Notes under the pieces: model-generated
What the model was told of the DNA's origin: nothing
Database searches by the model: none
What the model saw: the letters and a program-made list of their open reading frames with translations, nothing else
Shown here: positions 24,913-36,885 of the stretch, in pieces
Numbering within the stretch: position 1 is the stretch's first letter
How the letters are laid out: each line of letters opens with the position of its first letter
Position numbers and translations under genes: made by a program
NCBI GenBank assembly: GCA_038746835.1
Contig: JBCDKH010000004.1
Span: forward strand, 1 to 61,615
Direction: 5' to 3'
DNA: 61,615 nucleotides
Origin: Planctomycetota bacterium
Lineage (GTDB): Bacteria; Planctomycetota; Phycisphaerae; Tepidisphaerales; Tepidisphaeraceae

Positions 24913-26261
24913 ACGAAAACGAACCCCATCTCAACCCGACAGAACGCGAGGCCATCCAGCGGACGGCCTACGCGCTCGGCGAGCTGTCGCCCGACGAGGC
25001 CCGCGACGTCGAGCAACGCCTGGCCGATGACGCGTCGTTGCAGTCGGAAGTCGACGCGACCAAGGCGCTCGCGGACCTGTTGGAGCGCGCGCTCGACGCC
25101 GAGGCGACGGACGTGCCGGCCGTGGCGGGGCGAATCGAGCCGGCGTCGTCGTCATCCTCGTCGCGTTTCGGCTGGGGACTGGCGTTGGCGGCCGCGTTGG
25201 TGTCGGGCGTTGCGGGACTGCTGTTCGTGACACAGGGTGGCGAGCGCGATCGGTCACCGATCGCGATGAACGAGCCGGAGACGGCGGCCGAACCGGATGA
25301 TGTTCCGGCGGAGTCTGCGGCCACCGATCGCCCGTTGCCCGAGACAACCGACCCGGTGGACCGCGGGGTCGCCCGATTGGAGACACGCGAAGTCGCAAGT
25401 GCGGCCGCGATGATGTTGGACGCGGAGGATGCCCCAATCGTCCGGCACCAGCTCGCGCTGCCACGTCGTGCACGCGCTGACTTTGGGAGCGTGCAGGACG
25501 AAACGTCGCGTGCGGCCGCGGCTCTGGCGACGGGCGTCGCGCCTAGGCAGGGTGACGTGTCGAGCGCCGTCCTTGTCAACGCGGTCGAGCACGATTATGT
25601 GGCACCGTCTTCGGAGTCGGACCTTCCCGTCGAGGCCAACCTCGCCGTGATGCCGGCCCCTTGGAACCTGAGCAACCAGCTCGTCCAGGTCGCGATTCAG
25701 GCCCGGCCGTCGGCGGACGACGAGGCAGTGGTCGCGCGTGACGCGGAGGTGGCCGTCGCGTTCAACCCGGATCGCGTTGCGGCCTTCCGTCGGCTGGATG
25801 TCGGGCAGGAGCCGATGGTCCAGGCCGATCAGGACGTGCTCGTCCCGACGCAGGATCTGCTGGCGAATCGGCAGCTGACGGCGTTCTACGAAGTCGTGCC
25901 CGCACAAGAGCCCGCGTTCCCGTCGTTGATGCGCGTCCGGCCATCGAAATCAGATGCGTCGCCGGAGACGTTGATGTCGCTCTCGCTGCAATATCGCTCA
26001 GCCGATGCGGACGACGAGCGGCAGGTGCGCTGGAAGCTGGACGATGCGGCACGGACGCCGATGTCGGAGTCGGCGGTCTTGTTGCTGCGGCTGGGCCTGC
26101 TGCTCAACGATCCGTCGGCCGATGTAGCGAGTTGGCGTCGCCTGCGTGACGACGCTGACGAGCTGCCGACGACGACGACCAAGCCCACGCTGGACGAGTC
26201 ATTGAACCTGCGGATTCGGCGTCTGATTCAAAACGCCGCAGACGAGGCAGAAGGTCGTTAG
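24909..26261 (+). CDS. Anti-sigma-like membrane protein with split YfbK homology and no VWA domain
   Basis: 450 residues. Residues 8-66 (ALGELSPDEARDVEQRLADD) resemble the helical anti-sigma part found ahead of many YfbK proteins. A membrane segment follows (residues 87-108). Residues about 189-266 match the YfbK N-terminal domain (VNAVEHDYVAPSSE, MPAPWNLSNQLVQVAIQA) and residues about 275-420 match the YfbK C-terminal domain DUF3520 (VAVAFNPDRVAAFRRLDVG, LTAFYEVVPAQEP, LSLQYRSAD). In canonical YfbK a VWA domain with DxSxS metal site lies between these two; here they are joined directly and no MIDAS motif exists. Coupled to the sigma factor by ATGA overlap. The most likely role is a membrane anti-sigma factor; activity untested. 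Confidence 0.8.
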   Translation: MNENEPHLNPTEREAIQRTAYALGELSPDEARDVEQRLADDASLQSEVDATKALADLLERALDAEATDVPAVAGRIEPASSSSSSRFGWGLALAAALVSGVAGLLFVTQGGERDRSPIAMNEPETAAEPDDVPAESAATDRPLPETTDPVDRGVARLETREVASAAAMMLDAEDAPIVRHQLALPRRARADFGSVQDETSRAAAALATGVAPRQGDVSSAVLVNAVEHDYVAPSSESDLPVEANLAVMPAPWNLSNQLVQVAIQARPSADDEAVVARDAEVAVAFNPDRVAAFRRLDVGQEPMVQADQDVLVPTQDLLANRQLTAFYEVVPAQEPAFPSLMRVRPSKSDASPETLMSLSLQYRSADADDERQVRWKLDDAARTPMSESAVLLLRLGLLLNDPSADVASWRRLRDDADELPTTTTKPTLDESLNLRIRRLIQNAADEAEGR

Positions 26262-26552
26262 CGTGCCCGCAGCGAAGCCGAACGAACTTGTACCGCTGCG
26301 GAGCGTCTCGTAAGGTGGATGGGTCCGAGATCGCGACGGTGTCGCGGGTCGGAACCACGCCTGCTCTTTGCCAGACGAGCCGCCGGAAGCCGCTTCGGGC
26401 GGCGTTGTCGCGTGATGATCTGAGTCGGGTTTTCCGCAACTTCGCCGCTGTCCGGGCGTGTCACTCGCGGCTCCGTCGGGCCGACGCAACCCTCGCGTCG
26501 GCGTCAAGGACGACCGCCTCCAGGAGTCAGACTCGAACAGGGGAAATCAACC
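26262..26552. other. Intergenic region upstream of prkA with two hairpins
   Basis: About 290 bases with no supported gene. Two inverted repeats are visible: GCCGCC at 26379-26384 against GGCGGC at 26398-26403, with an inner GAAG/CTTC, and GCCGACGC at 26480-26487 against GCGTCGGC at 26495-26502 with a seven-base loop. Neither has a T-tract, so they are only candidate terminator or leader structures. The prkA ribosome binding site is the weak AGGGGAAATC region before 26553. Confidence 0.4.
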
Positions 26553-28664
<2,112 letters not shown>

Positions 28665-28668
28665 CGGC

Positions 28669-28914
28669 GTGACCTACCGGATCAAGATCACGCCACCGGC
28701 ACTGAAGGATCTTGGACGGCTGACTCCCTCCGTTGCCAGCAGAGTTGTGGATAAGATCGAGCAGCTCAAAGAAGACCTAAGCGGCGACGTCAAGCGTCTA
28801 AAGAACCACCAGCCGCGATACCGGTTGCGTGTCGGCGACTGGCGGGGCTTGTTCGACGTCGAGAAAGACGTCGTCTTTGTCTACCGCGTGCTACACCGAA
28901 GCTCCTCCTACTAA
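28669..28914 (+). CDS. RelE/ParE-family toxin
   Basis: An 81-residue RelE-superfamily protein. Family features: YRIKITPPALKDLGRL, the helix VASRVVDKIEQL, then VKRLKNHQPRYRLRVGDWRG with the catalytic-type Arg residues and VVFVYRVLHRSSSY at the end. Most relatives end HR-x-x-VY-R; the end here is slightly different. RelE-type toxins cleave mRNA on the ribosome, ParE-type ones target gyrase; this one looks closer to RelE. GTG start only four bases after prkA. The toxin precedes the antitoxin, the reverse of most relBE pairs. Confidence 0.85.
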   Translation: MTYRIKITPPALKDLGRLTPSVASRVVDKIEQLKEDLSGDVKRLKNHQPRYRLRVGDWRGLFDVEKDVVFVYRVLHRSSSY

Positions 28915-28928
28915 CGAAGGTACCAATC

Positions 28929-29150
28929 ATGACTCTTACCCCCACCATTATCCGTGAGGAAGGACAAGAGAAATTCGTGGTTCTCCCGTGGGACGAGTAT
29001 CTCCGCGTCCGTGAGGCACTCGAAGACGCCGAGGATGTGAGGCTGATCGAGGAGGCGAAGCGAGAGCACGAGGAGAGCGGCGAACGCTGCTACTCCGCCG
29101 AAGAAGTTCGACGCGAGTTGGGCCTCACGCCGGGACAGGCCGACGACTAA
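28929..29150 (+). CDS. Antitoxin of the RelE-like pair
   Basis: A 73-residue acidic protein beginning TPTIIREEGQEKFVVLPWDE followed by YLRVREALEDAEDVRLIEEA. The layout, a short DNA-binding/dimer N-terminus with EYLRVREALED and an acidic helix that would wrap the toxin, fits the Phd/RelB-type antitoxins that accompany RelE proteins. It lies 14 bases after the toxin gene and 10 bases before yeaH. Identification rests on size, pattern and position; no direct proof. Confidence 0.78.
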   Translation: MTLTPTIIREEGQEKFVVLPWDEYLRVREALEDAEDVRLIEEAKREHEESGERCYSAEEVRRELGLTPGQADD

Positions 29151-29160
29151 CCGTTTCGCA

Positions 29161-30258
<1,098 letters not shown>

Positions 30259-30264
30259 ACGCCC

Positions 30265-31458
30265 TCACGACAGGCCGAGCTGCTTGGCCACGTCGTTCCA
30301 CATCTGATCCGCGTCGAGCTTCATCGCGGCCTTGCGGTCTTTGAGCGTCTGAACGGTCTGCCCACGTCGCTCGCCGTCGTCCGCGAGCTGGCGAACGTGC
30401 TCGACAAGTGACGACTCTGGATCCTCTGCCCGCACCATCAGCTCCGGCACGCCGAAGTCGCTCAGTAGTTCGTCATACTTGTGCGACCAGCCCAGCGTCA
30501 ACGCCGGCACGGCACTCGACAGGGCAGCGACGATCGAATGGAAACGGGACGCGACGATGACATTGGCGCGCCCGATGATCGCCTTAAGCTTGAGCGGCGA
30601 GTCCTCCGCGATTGGCTCGCCGCACTGCCCGTCGAGGCGACGCCCGATTTCCGCGGCAATGTCGGCGTCCGGGCCGTGCTGCTCGTGGACGATCAGCCGA
30701 ACTTCGCTCCCTGCGTCGAGTGCCGCGCGTCCCGCGGCGACGAGTCGGTCCACGTAAATCTCGCTCCACGCCGGACCGCCTTTGTCCAGCATGCGGACAT
30801 TCGGCACGAGCCCGACAAAGCCGCTCGGCACGACGTCTGCCGCAGCCGCGTGTTCCTGGTCACTTGGCTGCTCGAAGATCGTGATGTCCGGTGCGCGTCG
30901 GACGTGCTTCGGAAGGCCGGCACTGCCTATGAGCTTCTCAAGATACGCGTGCGACACCGCGTCGCGGACGTAGATCAGATCCGGCACCGGCAACAGCTTC
31001 CGCATCGCCTCGGCGGTCTTGGGTTTCTCGAACGGGCCGAACATCTGCGGCATGAAGACGACCGGCATGCCGCGCTTTTTGTAGAACCGCGCACGTCGGG
31101 TAATCGTCACGATGTTCCCGGCCGAGAAGAAGTCACCAAACGCGTAGCCCGACACGTCGACCATGCCGACCGTCGTGTGCCTCGGCAGTGCGTCGTATAG
31201 CCGAGCGACCGACGCCGGCAACGCCTTCGACAGCAGGTTCGCCATCGGCAACTGCCACCAGAATGTGCCCGATCGCCCGTTGCTGGTCGGCGGAAACAGC
31301 GGCCGAACGCCCAGCGGCACCAACTCGCTCGGTGCCGCGTCGACGCGCGGGTTCATTGCGAACGTGGCGCCGTGCTCACCCAACCGGCGAACGACGGCCT
31401 GCATCATGAGCTGCCCGCCCTTGTTCTCCAGCCCGGTTCCGGTGATATCGAGCAGCAT
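30265..31458 (-). CDS. Polysaccharide pyruvyl transferase family protein
   Basis: A 397-residue protein of the WcaK/CsaB type, which adds a pyruvate ketal to a surface sugar using phosphoenolpyruvate. Family features are the N-terminal GTGLENKGGQLMMQAVVRRL, FMPQMFGPFEKPKTAEAMRK, then DLIYVRDAVSHAYLEKL (R-D motif) and VIVASRFHSIVAALSSAVPA with the SRFHSI signature, and GWSHKYDELLSDFG. No membrane segment. It is the last gene of a three-gene reverse-strand block with a nitroreductase-like protein and a flippase. Confidence 0.9.
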   Translation of the reverse strand: MLLDITGTGLENKGGQLMMQAVVRRLGEHGATFAMNPRVDAAPSELVPLGVRPLFPPTSNGRSGTFWWQLPMANLLSKALPASVARLYDALPRHTTVGMVDVSGYAFGDFFSAGNIVTITRRARFYKKRGMPVVFMPQMFGPFEKPKTAEAMRKLLPVPDLIYVRDAVSHAYLEKLIGSAGLPKHVRRAPDITIFEQPSDQEHAAAADVVPSGFVGLVPNVRMLDKGGPAWSEIYVDRLVAAGRAALDAGSEVRLIVHEQHGPDADIAAEIGRRLDGQCGEPIAEDSPLKLKAIIGRANVIVASRFHSIVAALSSAVPALTLGWSHKYDELLSDFGVPELMVRAEDPESSLVEHVRQLADDGERRGQTVQTLKDRKAAMKLDADQMWNDVAKQLGLS

Positions 31459-31469
31459 GCCAAAAGGCT

Positions 31470-32690
31470 CTACGAAGTCTGCGAGGTGGACGCAACCGCA
31501 ACGGCTCCCGGCGTCGCCGGAACGCCCGTCGCCGTGCTCGCCTCACGCGTCGGTTTGACAGCTTCCGTCTGCGGCTGCGGTGCGAGGCCAGGCGCGACGT
31601 TGTATCGACGCAGCTCGTCAAGGCTCTTTTTCTGGCTGAACGGCACCAGCCCGTCCGGATCGGGATGGCCAAAGCTGATGAGCATGATGACGCGCTCGTC
31701 CGGCTCCAAATCCATCACGCGGCCGATCTCGACTTCGCGCGATCGAACGTCGGGCCAGTTGATGCAGCACGAGCTCACGCCCTGCACTTCGAGCGCGAAC
31801 TGGAACGCCATCGCGGCAAGGCTGGCGTCGATGTAGATGACGTGACGATCCCGAGCGTCGAAATACGCACGAAGCTTGCCGACCAGCACGACAAGGCCCG
31901 GGAAGTTGTCGCTGAAGCCCTTGGTCCCCATCGCAATGCTGCCGATGCGGTGCACGGCCTCGGGCTCGTCGAAGACGCGGAACTCGAACGGCTGGCGGTT
32001 GCAGGCGCTCGGCGAGTAGGCCGCGACGCGGATGGCTCGGTCGACGATCGATCGGTCGACGGGACGCTGTTCGTACCAACGGACGCTGCGTCGCCGCTTG
32101 GCTAGGGCGAGCATGTCGTCGTACGAAATGCCCAGCGGCCCGAGGTCACGCCGGTAAGGCGCATGTTCGCCGACCTCGACGTTGAGGCTTTTGTGTGCCG
32201 AGGCAAAGGCATCCTCAAGGTTGGTTAGCCTCTCGGCAAGGCCCGGCTTGGTCGCTGAGGCCGGGTCGATCGCCTCGAAGTAGCGGTGCAACACATCACC
32301 CGACCACGCCGCCAGCAAGCGATCGCCCTCGTCGAGGTCGGCCTGCGTGTCGCAGCGTGCGCGGTCGGCCAGCGCGACGTAGGCGTCGACCGTCTCGCCG
32401 ATGTAGTCGCCGGCAAAGACCGGACGCCTCGGCCGCATGATCAGGCCCTTTTCGAGCCGATGCGTGTTGCGTCGCAGCGTGTACCGCGGGCCGTCCTCAG
32501 CCTCGAGCTCGTCGCGTCCGCGGATCGCGCCGGTGTGGATCATCTGGCCGTACAGCACGCCCGCGTGCTCGCGTCGGAAGTCACCCGACAGCAGCCAGAA
32601 GAAACCGGCAAGCCTCGGCGACCGCGCGCACCGCCTTGCCAGGAATGGCCGGAGTTTTTTCAGCGGTCGGAGAAAGCGCGACAGACTCAT
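31470..32690 (-). CDS. Nitroreductase family protein with long N-terminal extension
   Basis: About 406 residues. The C-terminal half is an FMN nitroreductase domain: RSVRWYEQRPVDRSIVDRAI, YSPSACNRQPFEFRVFDEPE, and YIDASLAAMAFQFALEVQGV. The first 190 residues are an extension with the segment YTLRRNTHRLEKGLIMRPRR, also seen in nitroreductase-like proteins of exopolysaccharide clusters. The C-terminal 40 residues are Ala/Thr-rich linker-like. An in-frame TTG at 32702 would overlap the flippase stop; ATG at 32690 (MSLSRFLRPLKK) is preferred. The reaction is unknown; position implies a step in polymer modification. Confidence 0.82.
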   Translation of the reverse strand: MSLSRFLRPLKKLRPFLARRCARSPRLAGFFWLLSGDFRREHAGVLYGQMIHTGAIRGRDELEAEDGPRYTLRRNTHRLEKGLIMRPRRPVFAGDYIGETVDAYVALADRARCDTQADLDEGDRLLAAWSGDVLHRYFEAIDPASATKPGLAERLTNLEDAFASAHKSLNVEVGEHAPYRRDLGPLGISYDDMLALAKRRRSVRWYEQRPVDRSIVDRAIRVAAYSPSACNRQPFEFRVFDEPEAVHRIGSIAMGTKGFSDNFPGLVVLVGKLRAYFDARDRHVIYIDASLAAMAFQFALEVQGVSSCCINWPDVRSREVEIGRVMDLEPDERVIMLISFGHPDPDGLVPFSQKKSLDELRRYNVAPGLAPQPQTEAVKPTREASTATGVPATPGAVAVASTSQTS

Positions 32691-32698
32691 GGGGACGA

Positions 32699-34303
32699 TC
32701 AAGCCTTGGCAGAGTCTAGTGGACCTGCTGGCGACGGAGCCATCGCCGTCAGCAGCAGGATCGGCAGCCGCATCACGCGATGCTGCCGCACGCGGTCAGG
32801 AACCAGCATCAGCATCGGCGAGAACGGATCGACGCTGAAGACCCGGCTGGTGATGGCAAGGCCGATCACGTAGACGAGCCCGCTGACCGTCGCTCCGACG
32901 AGCATCGTCAGCCACGCCGGCCCGTCCGCCAGCGGGTGCACGGCCAGCCTTCCCGCGGCAAAGGCCACCACGGCCGCGACGCCAGGAACGCCGAGCCGCA
33001 AGAAGAGATCCCGCCGCCGTCCGCCAAGCGCTCGGTAGACGACTTCGTACCGGGCCACGTGGACGACCGTCCCGACGCCAGCCAGCAGCCACGCGAGCCC
33101 GGCCGCACCACCGGCCCGAATCGCCGGCACGATGCCGATGGCAAACAGCAGAAGCATCGCCAGCTGCGCGTAGGTCGCGTCCCTCGGCCGACCCATCGCC
33201 TGCAGCAGACCCGATGGCGCTGCACCGAGCGCGCGACACGCGCCCCAGATCGCCAGCGGCACGACGATCGGTATCGCGCGGTCGAACTGGTCGCCAAAGA
33301 TGAGGCGGATCAGCGCCGTCGGCTGGACGACCGTCACCACGACGACGCCGATGACCAGCGTCGCCAGCAGCAGGTACGTGCGATGGAACGCGCTTCGGAG
33401 TCGCGCGCGTTCGTTCTGCAGTTTGCTGTAGAGCGGAAAGCCGATCGTGTTGGTGACGCGCGCGACCTCCATCGTGAAGAACATCGCGGCCACCGTCGCC
33501 ATCTGGTAGATGCCGAGTGTCTCGGTGTCGGTCATCCGAACCAGCACAAGGTCGCCGCCGCGGATGAGGGAGAACGATGCGATCGCCGCGACGAAAATCC
33601 AGATGCCGAAGCGATGCAGCTCACGCAGCGGCGCCAGCTTGATTCCTGAGAGGTGGGCGGTCCGGTCATCGCTCAGGAACCACGAGATACTGACCTGGAA
33701 GGTCGTCGCCGCGATCCTGCCGATGACCAGTGCCCAGGCGGAGGGCTCGATGTACGCGGCGGTGATCGTGACGACGGCTTCGACGGCGTTGCCGCTGGTC
33801 TTGATCAGCGTCAGCTTGCCAAAGGCCAGCTGCCGACGAAGTTGGACGTCGACAAGCGCCTGAAGGCCAATGAGGGCTGGTACAACGGCGAGCAATCGAA
33901 GCAGCGGCACCACGCCTTCGTCGCCAAAAAACCCACCGGCGAGAGGCGCGGCGAAAAAGAGCAACGCAGCCAGGACGAACCCGCGAATCGCCTGGACGCC
34001 CCAGACCGAGCCGAGGTACGGCCGGACGATGCCGGACTTCTGGATTAGCGCCTGCGACAGGCCCGTCTGACTCAGCACGTCCAGCAAACCGAGCACGACC
34101 AGCGCAACGCCAAAGCTGCCGATCTCCTCCGGGCCGATCAGTTGAGCGACGATCGGGATCCGCACCGTCGCGACCACGCTCCCGGCGAAACGCCCCATGC
34201 CGAGCCAGATCGCACCCTGGCGTGCCCGGCCGCCGAGTGCCCCGACGGTTGTCCCCGACGCCGCATCGGATGACGCTGGAGCGGCGGCAGGAGCGGGATC
34301 CAC
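32699..34303 (-). CDS. Oligosaccharide flippase (Wzx-like)
   Basis: A 534-residue polytopic membrane protein with about 12-14 hydrophobic segments, for example AIRGFVLAALLFFAAPLAGG, LLLATLVIGVVVVTVVQ and LAMLLLFAIGIVPAIRAGG. The start WLGMGRFAGSVVATVRIPIV then IGPEEIGSFGVALVVLGLLD matches the polysaccharide-flippase fold of the MOP superfamily. It would move lipid-linked oligosaccharide across the membrane. It overlaps or abuts the nitroreductase gene downstream, so the two are probably co-translated. It diverges from spoVR with 81 bases between starts. Confidence 0.9.
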   Translation of the reverse strand: MDPAPAAAPASSDAASGTTVGALGGRARQGAIWLGMGRFAGSVVATVRIPIVAQLIGPEEIGSFGVALVVLGLLDVLSQTGLSQALIQKSGIVRPYLGSVWGVQAIRGFVLAALLFFAAPLAGGFFGDEGVVPLLRLLAVVPALIGLQALVDVQLRRQLAFGKLTLIKTSGNAVEAVVTITAAYIEPSAWALVIGRIAATTFQVSISWFLSDDRTAHLSGIKLAPLRELHRFGIWIFVAAIASFSLIRGGDLVLVRMTDTETLGIYQMATVAAMFFTMEVARVTNTIGFPLYSKLQNERARLRSAFHRTYLLLATLVIGVVVVTVVQPTALIRLIFGDQFDRAIPIVVPLAIWGACRALGAAPSGLLQAMGRPRDATYAQLAMLLLFAIGIVPAIRAGGAAGLAWLLAGVGTVVHVARYEVVYRALGGRRRDLFLRLGVPGVAAVVAFAAGRLAVHPLADGPAWLTMLVGATVSGLVYVIGLAITSRVFSVDPFSPMLMLVPDRVRQHRVMRLPILLLTAMAPSPAGPLDSAKA

Positions 34304-34384
34304 GCCCCCAAGCTAGCACGGACCCACGCTTCCGGTCGCTTTCAGCGTCGACCGATAGCACTTTGAACGGCTTGGTCTCGTAGA

Positions 34385-35932
34385 ATGGAGGTCGTGCCTG
34401 CCATCACCGACATCATCTCTTTCCCGCCGGAGCTGAATGCGGCCAAGAAGCAGATCCGGGCCAAGGCCACCGAGATGGGGCTCGACTTCTTCGAGACCAT
34501 CTTCGAGATGTGCTCCTTCGAGCAGATCAACCAGATCGCCTCCTACGGCGGCTTCCCGCAGCGCTACCCGCACTGGCGGTGGGGCATGGAGTACGAACGC
34601 TCGGCCAAGCAGCACCACTATGGCCTGGGTCGCATCTACGAGATGGTCATCAACAACGACCCCTGCTACGCGTACTTGCAGGAATCCAACCCGCTGGTCG
34701 ACCAGAAGCTCGTCATCGCCCACGTGTACGGGCACAGCGACTTTTTCAAGAGCAACCTCTGGTTCAGCAAGACCGACCGCAAGATGATGGACACGATGGC
34801 GAACCACGCCACGCGCGTCCGCCGGCATGTTGAGCAGCAGGGCCTGGCCGCGGTGGAGCAATGGATCGACGTCTGCCTCAGCCTCGAAGACCTGATCGAC
34901 CCGCACAGCGTCTTCATGAATCGCGGCCCGCTGGAGCACGAGCGACGTCCGAGAAACCGCGCCGAACCCGCCGCCGTCGAGAAGTTCGAGGCCAAGGGGT
35001 ACATGGACCGGTACATCAACCCGCCCGAAGCCCTCGCCGCCGACGCCGAGAAGCAGGCGGCCGAGGAAGACCGGCTCCGCATCACGCCCGCCAAACCGAC
35101 GCGAGACGTCCTGCTCTACCTGCTACGCCACGCCGACCTCGAAGACTGGCAGGCCGACATCCTGGGCATCGTGAGGGACGAGTCGTACTACTACGCCCCG
35201 CAGGGCATGACCAAGGTCATGAACGAGGGCTGGGCGTCGTACTGGCACACGACGCTGATGACGCAGCACTTCCTGGACCCGTCCGAGGTCATCGACTACG
35301 CCGACCACCACAGCGGCACCGTCCACATGCCGCCCGGCGGGTTCAATCCGTACAAGATCGGCCTCGAGCTGTTCCGCGACATCGAGGAGCGCTGGAACAA
35401 GGGCCGCTTCGGCAAGGAGTACGACGAGGCCGAAGGCGTCGGCGAGCGTCGTGCATGGAACCGCGAGACCAACGCCGGCCGGGAGAAGATCTTCGAGGTC
35501 CGCCGCATCCACAACGACGCGACGTTCATCGACGAGTTCATGACGCCGGACTTCATCGAGAAGCACAAGTTCTACGAGTACGGCCGGCACCCACGCACCG
35601 GCCAGATGCAGATCGTCAGCCGCGACCCGCATCGGATCAAGCAGCGGCTGCTCTACCGCCTGACGAACATGGGTCGGCCCTTCATCTACGTCGTCGACGG
35701 CAACTACGCCAACCGCGGCGAGTTGTACCTCGCCCACAAGCACGCTGGTCTCGACATTGAGATCAAGTACGCCGTCGCGACGCTGGGCAACCTCGTGAAG
35801 CTCTGGGGGCGTCCGTGCCACCTGCAAGCCCAGATCGACGACGAGATGGTCCTCTTCAGCCACGACGGAGAGAACCCGCGCCACCAGGTCATCCACGACG
35901 AGATCCCCGAGCCCGCACACGTGGTGACGTGA
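34385..35932 (+). CDS. spoVR: SpoVR family protein
   Basis: A 515-residue SpoVR/YcgB protein, the third partner of PrkA and YeaH. Conserved segments: FFETIFEMCSFEQINQIASY, GGFPQRYPHWRWGMEYE, HVYGHSDFFKSNLWFSKTDR, YYYAPQGMTKVMNEGWASYW and HHSGTVHMPPGGFNPYKIGL. The role is unknown but linked to sporulation or stress in other bacteria. ATG at 34385 is used; GTG at 34394 is an alternative start. Here it is separated from prkA and yeaH by the reverse-strand polysaccharide genes and must have its own promoter. Confidence 0.96.
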   Translation: MEVVPAITDIISFPPELNAAKKQIRAKATEMGLDFFETIFEMCSFEQINQIASYGGFPQRYPHWRWGMEYERSAKQHHYGLGRIYEMVINNDPCYAYLQESNPLVDQKLVIAHVYGHSDFFKSNLWFSKTDRKMMDTMANHATRVRRHVEQQGLAAVEQWIDVCLSLEDLIDPHSVFMNRGPLEHERRPRNRAEPAAVEKFEAKGYMDRYINPPEALAADAEKQAAEEDRLRITPAKPTRDVLLYLLRHADLEDWQADILGIVRDESYYYAPQGMTKVMNEGWASYWHTTLMTQHFLDPSEVIDYADHHSGTVHMPPGGFNPYKIGLELFRDIEERWNKGRFGKEYDEAEGVGERRAWNRETNAGREKIFEVRRIHNDATFIDEFMTPDFIEKHKFYEYGRHPRTGQMQIVSRDPHRIKQRLLYRLTNMGRPFIYVVDGNYANRGELYLAHKHAGLDIEIKYAVATLGNLVKLWGRPCHLQAQIDDEMVLFSHDGENPRHQVIHDEIPEPAHVVT

Positions 35933-35963
35933 CGCTCGCTTCATCGAAGCGATTTCTCCTGGT

Positions 35964-36049
35964 GAAGCCGAGTGCAGAGCGCAGCGTCGCACCGGGTCTG
36001 GGGACAGTCGCGCAGACCCGGTGCGACGCTTCGCTCTGCACTCGGCTTC
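35964..36049. repeat. 37-bp inverted repeat hairpin
   Basis: Arms 35964-36000 and 36013-36049 are reverse complements over 37 bases with one mismatch (C at left position 19 against A in the complement of the right arm), separated by 12 bases. Arm start: GAAGCCGAGTGCAGAGCG. It lies in the gap between spoVR and pgl and has no T-tract, so it behaves as an intergenic repeat or RNA-stabilising structure rather than a clear terminator. Confidence 0.9.
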
Positions 36050-36105
36050 GGTGTTGCGAACTGAATCGGGTTGCGTGGACGGAGCGACGTCGCAACAGTC
36101 AAGAC

Positions 36106-36855
36106 ATGAGCGACAGTCCGAAGATCGAGGTGAAGCCGACGCCTGAAGCCGTCGCGTATGAAGCAGCGGAGAAGGTGGTGCACGCTGCGAAGCTGGCACT
36201 CGGAGCGCAGGACACCTTCACCCTCGGACTCGCGGGCGGCTCGACGCCGAAGGCGCTCTACGAACTCCTCGCAAGCGACGACTTCCGAAAGCAGATCGAG
36301 TGGAACCGCGTCGAGATCTTCTTCGGCGACGAACGCACCGTCGCGCCCGATCACGACGACAGCAACTACAAGATGGCCAAGGCTGCGCTGCTCGATCACG
36401 TGCCGATTCCCGGCGACAACGTCTACCGCATGAAGGGCGAACTGCCCCCCAGCGAGGCGGCCGAGACGTACGACGCGCTCCTCGCCGACCGCTTCGGGAC
36501 CGCCGCCGACGATGCCGGGATCGATCTCCTGCTCATCGGCATGGGCGACGACGCCCACACGCTCAGCCTCTTCCCGCACACCGAAGCCCTCTCTCTCACC
36601 GACCCCGCCGGCCCGCGATGCGTCGCGAACCACGTCGAGAAGCTCGACACCTGGCGCCTGACCATCACCGCCGGCTTCGCCAACCGAAGCCGCGAGGTGC
36701 TGGCCCTCGTTACCGGTGATAAGAAGGCCGACGCGCTGACGAGCGTGCTGGAGGGCGAGGACGACCCCAAGACTTACCCGACGCAGCTCATCTCCCCGAC
36801 GATGGGGCGGTTCGTCATCCTCGCGGACGCAGCTGCTGTTGGGATGAGCGAGTGA
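36106..36855 (+). CDS. pgl: 6-phosphogluconolactonase
   Basis: A 249-residue enzyme of the oxidative pentose phosphate pathway that hydrolyses 6-phosphogluconolactone. Conserved segments: TFTLGLAGGSTPKALYELLA, WNRVEIFFGDERTVAPDHDD and SNYKMAKAALLDHVPIP. The family signature around the catalytic His, normally GxGxDGHTASLFP, reads GMGDDAHTLSLFP here, so the Gly before His is Ala; the His is kept. ATG at 36106 follows the 37-bp inverted repeat. No zwf or gnd gene is nearby. Confidence 0.93.
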   Translation: MSDSPKIEVKPTPEAVAYEAAEKVVHAAKLALGAQDTFTLGLAGGSTPKALYELLASDDFRKQIEWNRVEIFFGDERTVAPDHDDSNYKMAKAALLDHVPIPGDNVYRMKGELPPSEAAETYDALLADRFGTAADDAGIDLLLIGMGDDAHTLSLFPHTEALSLTDPAGPRCVANHVEKLDTWRLTITAGFANRSREVLALVTGDKKADALTSVLEGEDDPKTYPTQLISPTMGRFVILADAAAVGMSE

Positions 36856-36885
36856 CCGGGTATCGATTGCGACGACGGTCAGAAC

